37,791 nucleotides of DNA from an uncultured Elusimicrobia bacterium (lineage in GTDB: Bacteria; Elusimicrobiota; Elusimicrobia; Elusimicrobiales; UBA9959). Location: the NCBI GenBank assembly GCA_903873295.1, contig CAIQNV010000044.1, positions 1 through 37,791 on the forward strand, read 5' to 3'. Position 1 is the stretch's first letter, and every line of letters starts with the position of its first letter. Under the pieces are notes generated by a model. It ran no database searches. It was given only the letters and a program-made list of their open reading frames with translations, and was not told the origin of the DNA. Of the stretch, positions 32,165 to 37,791 are shown in pieces. Made by a program: the position numbers and the translations under genes.

Positions 32165-32841
32165 GATTTCCCCCAGAGTTCCTGTCCCGGCGTCCATTGC
32201 TCGGTTTGCGCAGCTGTGTCCCGCAGGCTCTTGGCCAGGTTCTTGCGTGTAGTGGCCCGCTGCCTGGGTTTACCCTCGGTCGAGGTTATAAGCGTCTCGA
32301 GGCGGCTTTTCAGCATCTCTATCTCCAGCTCCGGGCGCACCTGCGGCAGCCGCGCGCAGACCTCCCACAGCCTGGCCGGAAGAGCCAGATCGTCAGACCC
32401 CATCGCGTCGCCCATAAGTCTGCGCACTTTAGCGTCCAGCTGAGGCCCGTATTCAGCCAGCAGGCCGGGCGTGCTCAGCAGGCCCTCCAGGCAACTGATG
32501 CGCCGTTCCAGGTCGCCGCTGTCCAGCCCCGATAGCGCGTCGAAATGCAGCTCTGTAAGCTCAGCGAAGATCTCGGCTTCGCGTCTCCTGAGAGCTAAGT
32601 AATCCGCGAAGTCTTTACCCGCCGTCTTGGTGGCCTGCAACGCGAGGGTCATCGGCGGGAGAGTCGTGCTGCTGTCGTATTCCGCCGCCCTGAGAGTCAG
32701 CGGGGGCGTGCGCTGCGAGCTGCTGCCGTCTTCCGCCGCACTAAGCGACCGCGCCAGCGGCAGGGCCAGCGGCACGGACAGCGACAGTGTCAGTGACAGC
32801 GAAACCATCGCGGAGAAAATGTTTTTAATTGTGTTTTTCAT
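32161..32841 (-). CDS. Secreted protein (paralogue of the 23595 gene product)
   Basis: A 226-residue exported protein of unknown function. The signal peptide (about 1-35) is rich in Ser and Leu. A mature N-terminal segment, SSTTLPPMTLALQATKTAGK then DYLALRRREAEIFAEL, matches the protein at 23595-24491; the C-terminal helical parts differ. It is first in a coupled three-gene operon with the HEAT-like and metallopeptidase-VWA genes, an odd pairing of an exported with two apparently cytoplasmic proteins. Confidence 0.75.
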   Translation of the reverse strand: MKNTIKNIFSAMVSLSLTLSLSVPLALPLARSLSAAEDGSSSQRTPPLTLRAAEYDSSTTLPPMTLALQATKTAGKDFADYLALRRREAEIFAELTELHFDALSGLDSGDLERRISCLEGLLSTPGLLAEYGPQLDAKVRRLMGDAMGSDDLALPARLWEVCARLPQVRPELEIEMLKSRLETLITSTEGKPRQRATTRKNLAKSLRDTAAQTEQWTPGQELWGKS

Positions 32842-32885
32842 AAAAGTTCCTGTCCGTGTCCTTTAGTTTTTGATCCTGTCTGAGA

Positions 32886-32941
32886 ATAGTCTATATCGCC
32901 GCCTCTTTAAAAACTATCTTTTAGATATCCGGTACTTATCC
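32886..32941 (-). promoter_or_regulatory. Triple 11-bp-phased activator array plus -10 (HEAT/VWA operon)
   Basis: The -10-like box ATAGACTAT is at 32894-32886. All three sites are good: AGATAGTT (32919-32912, 17 bp), GGATATCT (32930-32923, 28 bp) and GGATAAGT (32941-32934, 39 bp). The box is 44 bp from the ATG at 32841. Confidence 0.82.
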
Positions 32942-32959
32942 GCTCACGCCGGGCGCCCT

Positions 32960-33613
32960 TTATCTTGTCTGCCTTTTGCCCAGCGAGTTATGTATTTTAA
33001 CCACACTTTTCACATAGGAAATAAGTTTCGGCGGCAGCGGTTCGGATGCGTTCACATATTTATTCAGCGTACCGCGCCCGCCGTTATAAAGGCTTAGAAT
33101 AAGATGTTCACGCTGGTAGCCCATACGGGCCGCATAGGCCATGTCTTTTTGTGTCAGAGAAGCATAGCTGTCTCTGATATACATAGCCGCCGCCTCCAGA
33201 TTATTTTCAGGCAGCCAGGGATTTCCGCCAATTTTCCCGCTTCTCCTCATAAGGTCCCAGGTGGACGGAAGGATTTGCCCGAGGGAAAATTCCCCGGCCG
33301 CCCCCAGGCAACCTATTTTAAAACCGGATTCATGCCAAATAATAGATTCGAGAAGTCTTGGCGAGATGTTATATTTAAGCGCCTTGCGATAGGCCAGCGC
33401 GCGCAGTTGTTCCAGATTATAATCAGGCAGTATTTTCCTGACAGGCAGCCGTATAGCCGCTGCCTTCTCCGGGATACTATAGCCGAGAATCTCCCGGTAC
33501 CCGCCGGCGTCGGCCTCGGCATACACGTCAAGCGCGCTCCTTTCAGCCCGCGCCGCAAGCGGCAGCAGGAGAATAAAGAGCAGCGCAGTCGGGCAGCACT
33601 GGTTACGTGTCAT
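32960..33613 (-). CDS. Lytic transglycosylase (SLT domain)
   Basis: A 217-residue exported enzyme that cleaves peptidoglycan between MurNAc and GlcNAc. After the signal peptide (about 1-23) comes a short module ALDVYAEADAGGYRE, shared with the M23 protein at 36175. The SLT domain follows with catalytic Glu95 in IIWHESGFKIG, then GEFSLGQILPSTWD, and LILSLYNGGRGTLNKYV near the end. Its ATG overlaps the stop of the 33610 gene (ATGA), so the two are coupled. Length is compact for the family. Confidence 0.9.
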   Translation of the reverse strand: MTRNQCCPTALLFILLLPLAARAERSALDVYAEADAGGYREILGYSIPEKAAAIRLPVRKILPDYNLEQLRALAYRKALKYNISPRLLESIIWHESGFKIGCLGAAGEFSLGQILPSTWDLMRRSGKIGGNPWLPENNLEAAAMYIRDSYASLTQKDMAYAARMGYQREHLILSLYNGGRGTLNKYVNASEPLPPKLISYVKSVVKIHNSLGKRQTR

Positions 33614-34326
33614 GGCAATTCGCCCCCCGATTTAAAAATAGATTCACTCACCAAAACCCGCTTCTTTCCCTGCTTAGACACGGTATTATTTTTTGCCGCC
33701 TGCGGCGCGCGCAGGGCGTCGCCTGCCGCCGCCAGTTCAGCCAGAAACACGCTGCGATCCAGCTCTTTCAATAAGTTAGTAAGCGTGCCCCTCGATGCAC
33801 GCACTGCGGCATACGCGTCGGCTGCGGCGTCCTGGGTCGGGTTCACAGAATAGAAGAGGGCACCCATCTTAGAGATGTCCTCGAATTTAGACGCCGGCAG
33901 AGTAAGCGCCGTCTCCAGAGCCAAGACCTTCCCCCATTTTATAAGCCCCCTGTTATTCAGATATTCCTCTACGCGGCTCATTTCAGCTAGGGCCGTGTCC
34001 GGACCGGGCATCTCGCTTTCAGCCAGGTTTAATATCCCCTCCACATCTTTGCGGAGCGTTATAAGCGCGCGCTGTTCTTCGGCCAGGTATCTGACAAAAA
34101 CTGCCAGAAGCACTTCCCTCCGGGCGGCATTTTTGAGAGACGTCTCTGATATCACCAGAAAGACGCCGGACTCGGTATTAGAGGAAAGCTCTATATAATT
34201 TTCTATAGACTTGCTGAACGCGGCCGTGGCCGCGCCGAAACCGCTTTCGGTTTTCTGGTCCCCGGCAAAACCGCTTAAGGGGAAGAGGCAGGTGAGGGTC
34301 ATGAAGCCGATAATAATTTTTTTCAT
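33610..34326 (-). CDS. Secreted helical hypothetical protein
   Basis: A 238-residue exported protein, not recognised. The signal peptide MKKIIIGFMTLTCLFPLSGF ends near AGDQK. The mature protein is alpha-helical without cysteines. I chose the ATG at 34326 (TGGAG upstream) rather than the one four codons earlier. It is coupled by ATGA to the lytic transglycosylase gene, which suggests a role with that enzyme, and it follows the 34352 gene by 25 nt. Confidence 0.72.
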   Translation of the reverse strand: MKKIIIGFMTLTCLFPLSGFAGDQKTESGFGAATAAFSKSIENYIELSSNTESGVFLVISETSLKNAARREVLLAVFVRYLAEEQRALITLRKDVEGILNLAESEMPGPDTALAEMSRVEEYLNNRGLIKWGKVLALETALTLPASKFEDISKMGALFYSVNPTQDAAADAYAAVRASRGTLTNLLKELDRSVFLAELAAAGDALRAPQAAKNNTVSKQGKKRVLVSESIFKSGGELP

Positions 34327-34351
34327 AATAATCTCCATATATACCGAACAT

Positions 34352-34741
34352 TTATCCCGGCTGGTTATAGCGCTGGGCTCTCTCGCGGTCCTGCTCTTTC
34401 ATGTCTTTATCATAAATATCCATAACGCGCTCAAAGGTGTCGTCAGGCCCGGCTTCGGCCGCGACGGGCGGCGGCTCTTCTTTGGGCGCCGCAAGATCCG
34501 CTTCGCTGTTTAAGGGCGGCGCGGGGAGTTCCTCCTCGCTGAGCTTCGGCAAAGCGGTGGAAGCGACGACTGCCGGAGCTGTCTGCAGTAAAGAGATACA
34601 GGACTTAAACGTAGCTTTACACCACGGGGAATTAATAAAGATCACCGCGCTTAGGAGCGTTATAACAACTAGAACCAATCTGGCCAGGACTACCTCCAGT
34701 ATGATCTTTCCAATTACTCCGAAGATACCATTAAGTGACAT
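34352..34741 (-). CDS. Small membrane-anchored protein with conserved C-terminal motif (paralogue 2)
   Basis: A 129-residue protein with one long N-terminal hydrophobic segment (about 8-37), a Pro/Ala/Glu-rich linker and the C-terminal motif AEAGPDDTFERVMDIYDKD, shared with the 108-residue protein at 23224. AGGAGG precedes the ATG. It is first in an operon with the 33610 gene and the lytic transglycosylase gene, behind the array at 34775-34830. Confidence 0.75.
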   Translation of the reverse strand: MSLNGIFGVIGKIILEVVLARLVLVVITLLSAVIFINSPWCKATFKSCISLLQTAPAVVASTALPKLSEEELPAPPLNSEADLAAPKEEPPPVAAEAGPDDTFERVMDIYDKDMKEQDRERAQRYNQPG

Positions 34742-35015
34742 AATAACCTCCTGGACGATTTACTCCCGACGCTGATAGTCTACACTCTACACTTGAAACA
34801 AAGTATCCTGAAAACAACCCGGGATTATACCTGCCGCGCATGACCACCTGAATCTTAAGGCTTTGCATATTGGTTAAGTTGCTCCTCTTTAACTCCGCAG
34901 AATTGACAAGGCTAATCTTCCGCGATACGCCGCTTTGAGTGCCGATATTAAGCGCAGACGACAGGGACTGGAAGACCACGACTAAAGTGACCCGCGAGAT
35001 TTCTTTGCTTACCAT
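34731..35015 (-). CDS. Doubtful small ORF spanning a promoter
   Basis: A 94-codon frame beginning MVSKEISRVTLVVVFQSLSS with AGAGG upstream, 4 nt after the lipoprotein gene. The first about 60 residues could be a real small protein. The rest runs through the promoter array at 34775-34830 and overlaps the next start codon, so it may be a decayed gene that has been overwritten by the promoter. No family is recognised. Confidence 0.35.
   Translation of the reverse strand: MVSKEISRVTLVVVFQSLSSALNIGTQSGVSRKISLVNSAELKRSNLTNMQSLKIQVVMRGRYNPGLFSGYFVSSVECRLSASGVNRPGGYYVT
34775..34830 (-). promoter_or_regulatory. Triple 11-bp-phased activator array plus -10 (transglycosylase operon)
   Basis: The -10-like box GTAGACTAT is at 34783-34775. 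Sites are GGATACTT (34808-34801, 17 bp), GGTTGTTT (34819-34812, 28 bp) and GTATAATC (34830-34823, 39 bp). The box is 33 bp from the ATG at 34741. Confidence 0.8.
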
Positions 35016-35019
35016 TAAG

Positions 35020-35370
35020 TCACCTCTTAAGTAGCGCCATAGTGATTTCCGAATCCGCGCAAATTCCTTCCACGAGGTCTACCCTGCCTTCTGCAAGCGC
35101 CGCGGGGCAGAGCATTTTTTTAACTAGGTCGGCAGAGGCTTTGTTCGGACTTCTGGCCGCTAAGTCACTGTATCCTTCCAGCGCGGCGTTGCGCTCGGCC
35201 GCCGTGCCGGCCGTGGCATAGTCGTTATTCAACTGCTTGAACGAGTTGGCATAATGTGGTCCGTCCAGACTGTTATTTACAATGTTACTGTGACCGGCAC
35301 AGCCGCTGCCGAACACCAGCACCGGCAGTATCAGGACGATCTGTGAAATTTTTTTAATGATAGTTTCCAT
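35020..35370 (-). CDS. Small lipoprotein (paralogue 2)
   Basis: A 116-residue lipoprotein with lipobox FGSGC-AG near residue 24. It is collinear with the lipoprotein at 24496-24843; shared segments include SFKQLNNDYATAGTAAERNA, LAEGRVDLVEGICADSEIT and ALLKR, and the two mature cysteines are kept. GGGAGG precedes the ATG. Unlike paralogue 1, it is followed by the doubtful 34731 frame and a new promoter rather than by the paralogous secreted gene. Confidence 0.82.
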   Translation of the reverse strand: METIIKKISQIVLILPVLVFGSGCAGHSNIVNNSLDGPHYANSFKQLNNDYATAGTAAERNAALEGYSDLAARSPNKASADLVKKMLCPAALAEGRVDLVEGICADSEITMALLKR

Positions 35371-35419
35371 AATGTTTTACCTCCCGCCAGATTTACCGCT
35401 TCCGCCTTCCTTAATACGA

Positions 35420-35475
35420 ATAGTCTACACTGCAAAGCCCGATTGTTCTATGTTCAAACTATCATGAAACTCTCC
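35420..35475 (-). promoter_or_regulatory. Triple 11-bp-phased activator array plus -10 (lipoprotein 2)
   Basis: The -10-like box GTAGACTAT is at 35428-35420. Sites are weaker: ACATAGAA (35453-35446, 17 bp), TGATAGTT (35464-35457, 28 bp) and GGAGAGTT (35475-35468, 39 bp). The two upstream sites overlap the last codons of the 35462 gene. The box is 49 bp from the ATG at 35370. Confidence 0.68.
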
Positions 35476-35992
35476 CTGCGCCCGCCCCAGGCCGCCCTGA
35501 GGATAAACCGGCAACCATAGACTCTGCTGCATTAGCTTCGCCGCTTATGTTTGACCAAAAGGCGTCTACATGTAAAAATAACTCACGCCCGATGGTAAAA
35601 TAATTGCCAGCGAGTGTCTTCTCCACCGCCTCATTAAGCGAACTACAGCCCGCACAAGCGTGAATAAGTGCCAAGGCCGCTAAAAACCTGCCAAATACGG
35701 CCGCTGTCGCCGGAGTCATAGCGGTTTGCAGACAGATCCGGCGGAGAAGTGCATTATTGCCGGCGTGAAGGCTGTGCACCACCCGGCCTGCCGCGGGGAC
35801 CAGCTCAGGAATGTTATGCCCCGCCGTCTGCAGGTGGAACGACATAGTTTTAAGTGCGGAAGCGAGAAACTCTCCCGCAGTCAGCGCCAAGACCGGCCTA
35901 GGCAGAGCTTTAACAACAGGAACAGAACCTGCTAATGCCACCATTGCGAGATCAGTTCTGTGATTCATAATCAATTGATTTATCGTATCCAT
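35462..35992 (-). CDS. Hypothetical Ala/Leu-rich protein
   Basis: A 176-residue protein, not recognised. It is helical, with two moderately hydrophobic segments (AMVALAGSVPVVKALPRPVL and FLAALALIHACAGC), and has a Gly/Ala-rich tail. There is no clear signal peptide; weak membrane association is possible. AAGAGGA precedes the ATG at 35992, and the gene has its own regulon promoter. The 3' end overlaps the promoter of the next gene. Confidence 0.6.
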   Translation of the reverse strand: MDTINQLIMNHRTDLAMVALAGSVPVVKALPRPVLALTAGEFLASALKTMSFHLQTAGHNIPELVPAAGRVVHSLHAGNNALLRRICLQTAMTPATAAVFGRFLAALALIHACAGCSSLNEAVEKTLAGNYFTIGRELFLHVDAFWSNISGEANAAESMVAGLSSGRPGAGAGRVS

Positions 35993-36029
35993 AGTTTCCT
36001 CTTTTAAGAAAATGTTTTGTGCGCCAGCT

Positions 36030-36085
36030 ATGTTTTAACACACTGCAACAAAACATAAAATACCGGAAGTATCCGTGAATTATAC
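36030..36085 (-). promoter_or_regulatory. Triple 11-bp-phased activator array plus -10 (35462 gene)
   Basis: The -10-like box is divergent (TTAAAACAT, 36038-36030) but stands in register. Sites are GTATTTTA (36063-36056, 17 bp), GGATACTT (36074-36067, 28 bp) and GTATAATT (36085-36078, 39 bp). The box is 37 bp from the ATG at 35992. Confidence 0.68.
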
Positions 36086-36174
36086 GAACGGAAAATATAT
36101 CAAGACAGATAACAAGGAAATCACGGGGAGAAAACACAAAATTACGGAGGGACAACTTTATTACTGGCCTTCAG

Positions 36175-36912
36175 CTAATAACTGCCTGTCATCTTGGCTA
36201 AAGGATTAACTGATTCTCCCGATGGCGAGATTATTTCAAAATGCAGATGAGGGCCGGTGGACATGCCGGTGGACCCGACACGCCCCAACATGTTTTTGGA
36301 TTTCTCTATTGTCTTACCGATTCTAACCGACACTGCGGACAAGTGGCCGTAGCGAGTAAGAGAACCGTCGTAGTGGCGCATCTCAACTGTATACCCATAA
36401 CCGCCCTTCCAACCTGCAAACGTGACTATGCCCGGTTTGGCTGAATAGACTGGCGTACCGTAGGGCATGGGAATATCGCACCCATTATGAAAGATCATCC
36501 GCTTCAACAGCGGGTGGTAGCGCATACCAAAGCTGGAACTGATCCTGGAATAATTCAGCAACGGCATGCGGTAGGCGTCCTGGCTCCGGTAGCCCGCCGA
36601 CTGTTTTTCCCGATAGTCATTGTTAAATTTGTGGAGTGTGTGTGTAGGGATAGTCACCCGTTTTATAACAATTTTCTTTATGGGTGTTATTTGCCGCGCG
36701 TACACCTCCGCAGGAGAAGCTTCACGATAGGCGGCTTCATCTGCTGCGTATATATCCAAGGCCGTAATATCGTCTCCCCGGCACTGAGCAGGCGACACTA
36801 GAAGCCCGGAGACAGCGACAAAGGCTACTATACACAGCATGCCCCGCCCGGCCGATAATCTAGCCTTAATGACCGCCGGTGCGCCGTGCTTTATCGTTAT
36901 GCGCTTCTTCAT
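36175..36912 (-). CDS. M23 (LytM-type) peptidoglycan endopeptidase
   Basis: A 245-residue exported zinc endopeptidase that cuts peptidoglycan cross-bridges. A long signal segment (about 1-45, ending AQCRG) is followed by ALDIYAADEAAYRE, a module shared with the lytic transglycosylase at 32960. The M23 domain (about 120-245) has its zinc ligands in HNGCD (His142, Asp146) and HLH (His222, His224), plus His190 in RYGHLS. All are intact, so it is probably active. It is monocistronic behind the array at 36954-37009. Confidence 0.92.
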   Translation of the reverse strand: MKKRITIKHGAPAVIKARLSAGRGMLCIVAFVAVSGLLVSPAQCRGDDITALDIYAADEAAYREASPAEVYARQITPIKKIVIKRVTIPTHTLHKFNNDYREKQSAGYRSQDAYRMPLLNYSRISSSFGMRYHPLLKRMIFHNGCDIPMPYGTPVYSAKPGIVTFAGWKGGYGYTVEMRHYDGSLTRYGHLSAVSVRIGKTIEKSKNMLGRVGSTGMSTGPHLHFEIISPSGESVNPLAKMTGSY

Positions 36913-36953
36913 ATAGGCTTGACCTCTGTTTTTTACTTTATACCGCTCTGATT

Positions 36954-37009
36954 ATTGTATAGCAGACCCCAGCCGCGGAACACATCCCGGAAGAATCCGG
37001 TAATTATCC
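36954..37009 (-). promoter_or_regulatory. Triple 11-bp-phased activator array plus -10 (M23 gene)
   Basis: This is the clearest array. GGATAATT (37009-37002, 39 bp), GGATTCTT (36998-36991, 28 bp) and GGATGTGT (36987-36980, 17 bp) follow each other at exact 11-bp steps. The -10-like box CTATACAAT is at 36962-36954, 41 bp from the ATG at 36912. Confidence 0.85.
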
Positions 37010-37098
37010 GGATAACTGGGTCGAGAGATATTGAAGGTGAGAATGTAACGGAGAAAACAAATAAGAAGTGTCGGAAAGCAAAAGGCTTCAGCCTAGCC

Positions 37099-37629
37099 TC
37101 AACTGCCAGAGATCAGGAGTTGCGCGATTTTGGCTATGTTGCGGGCGTCGTCTATGCCGCGGTGGTGGGTGCCGTCTAGCGGCAGGCCTAGTTTTTCCAG
37201 GGCCTTGCTCATTCCGCAGGGTTTTATACCGTAGCGCTCGGCGAAAACGGTTTTCAGGTTTATGTGGTTCTTGAAACTTTCCGGGAAGGGGAGGCTGTGG
37301 CGGGCGCAGTCTATGGCCGTCTGCTTTATGTCGTAGGCGCCCCAGGAACATAATGTCGCTGGGCCGGGGCCTATCCACTCGACGAATTTCGGGAACACCT
37401 TTTTATAATCTTCGGCTTTATCCACCTCCTCCTGGCGGATGCTGGTCAGGTTTCTGCAGAACTCGCTGAGCAGGGTGTTTACTACCGGCCGGACAAAAAA
37501 AGAGAACTCATCGCGCGGAAGCAGATCCGCCCCCAGGCGCACAGCGCCTATCTCTATAATTTCCATGTCGTCCATGGGAACGCGGTGTTCCCAGCAGGTG
37601 GCTTCCAGGTCAAAAATAATATAGTCCAT
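37099..37629 (-). CDS. DEDDh 3'-5' exonuclease
   Basis: A 176-residue exonuclease of the DnaQ/ERI-1-like group. Active-site residues are Asp7 and Glu9 (FDLEAT), Asp100 (GAYDIKQ), and His156 with Asp161 (THHRGIDDARN). The SWGAYDIKQ and HINLKTVFAERYG segments resemble the KapD/ERI-1 family, which trims RNA or short nucleic acids; the substrate is not known. It has no GGATA-array promoter and lies outside the regulon. A short AGGCT/AGCCT hairpin with four T overlaps its stop (37080-37099) and may terminate it. Confidence 0.9.
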   Translation of the reverse strand: MDYIIFDLEATCWEHRVPMDDMEIIEIGAVRLGADLLPRDEFSFFVRPVVNTLLSEFCRNLTSIRQEEVDKAEDYKKVFPKFVEWIGPGPATLCSWGAYDIKQTAIDCARHSLPFPESFKNHINLKTVFAERYGIKPCGMSKALEKLGLPLDGTHHRGIDDARNIAKIAQLLISGS

Positions 37630-37750
37630 AGCTTAATTTTACAAAGTTCCGGGCGTTTCCCGAGAATAGTTGAAAAGATTTGAGGCGGGCCTCCGACCTT
37701 GATACAATCAAGGTTGAATGCAGTAAGTAAATACTGGGAGGCACCGCCAA

Positions 37751-37791
37751 TGAAACAGTACAAAAAGTTCAACGCCGGGGGCAAATATTCC
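37751..37791 (+). CDS. 5' end of a gene cut by the window edge
   Basis: Only MKQYKKFNAGGKYS is present. GGGAGG lies 8 nt before the ATG, which supports a real start. The basic, Gly-rich beginning suggests a nucleic-acid-binding or low-complexity N-terminus, but the function cannot be assigned. The gene is divergent from the exonuclease. Confidence 0.6.

Noticed and set aside
13000-37000. Island as a prophage or integrative element
   Set aside because: No integrase, terminase, capsid or tail gene, and no direct repeat of the tRNA-Cys 3' end was noticed. The tRNA next to the island edge may be coincidental.
19861-37009. GGATACTT as a simple -35 box of an alternative (ECF-type) sigma factor
   Set aside because: The best 8-mer occurs at 17, 28 or 39 bp from the -10 in different promoters. 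A sigma factor needs fixed spacing; variable position in 11-bp steps fits an activator better.

Overview
The window looks like the chromosome of a GC-rich, diderm (Gram-negative) bacterium. The support is lipoproteins with lipoboxes, an ADP-heptose epimerase, many Sec signal peptides and periplasmic peptidoglycan hydrolases. The overall flavour (SWIB protein, divergent envelope genes, few database-style families) would fit Elusimicrobiota or another little-studied phylum, but the sequence alone does not prove the taxon. No integrase, transposase, phage structural gene or CRISPR array was seen.

Region 1 (1-8.3 kb, minus strand) is a complete F1Fo ATP synthase operon, transcribed atpZ-atpI-atpB-atpE-atpF-atpH-atpA-[hldD]-atpG-atpD-atpC and closed by an intrinsic terminator. 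An ADP-heptose epimerase-like gene sits between atpA and atpG, and a strong hairpin lies between atpE and atpF. Region 2 (8.3-13.2 kb) holds a three-receiver GGDEF protein, a secreted trypsin-like protease, a SWIB protein, an aminotransferase and tRNA-Cys(GCA). A 46-bp exact intergenic repeat occurs beyond atpC and again near 10.15 kb.

Region 3 (about 13.2-37.0 kb, almost all minus strand) is an accessory island of about 25 mostly unrecognised genes. It includes two TPR proteins, a SEDS (FtsW/RodA-like) protein overlapping a tandemly duplicated M3 peptidase, a LysM protein, receiver-like proteins, two paralogous lipoproteins, a HEAT-like protein coupled to a metallopeptidase-VWA protein, a lytic transglycosylase, an M23 endopeptidase and a HAD-like fusion.

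The main discovery is regulatory. Eleven promoters in region 3 share one architecture: three direct repeats resembling GGATACTT, in register at 11-bp steps (17, 28 and 39 bp upstream of a TAnACTAT-type -10 box), with 24-61 bp from the box to the start codon. The array recurs before nearly every transcription unit on the minus strand between 18.6 and 36.9 kb. This implies one activator, perhaps OmpR/PhoB-like, controlling an undescribed envelope-remodelling regulon. The regulator is not identified; a receiver protein encoded inside the regulon is a candidate component. Housekeeping genes nearby instead have TTGACA-type promoters, some placed so that their mRNAs would be leaderless.

Region 4 (37.1-37.8 kb) is a DEDDh exonuclease and the first codons of a plus-strand gene cut by the window edge.
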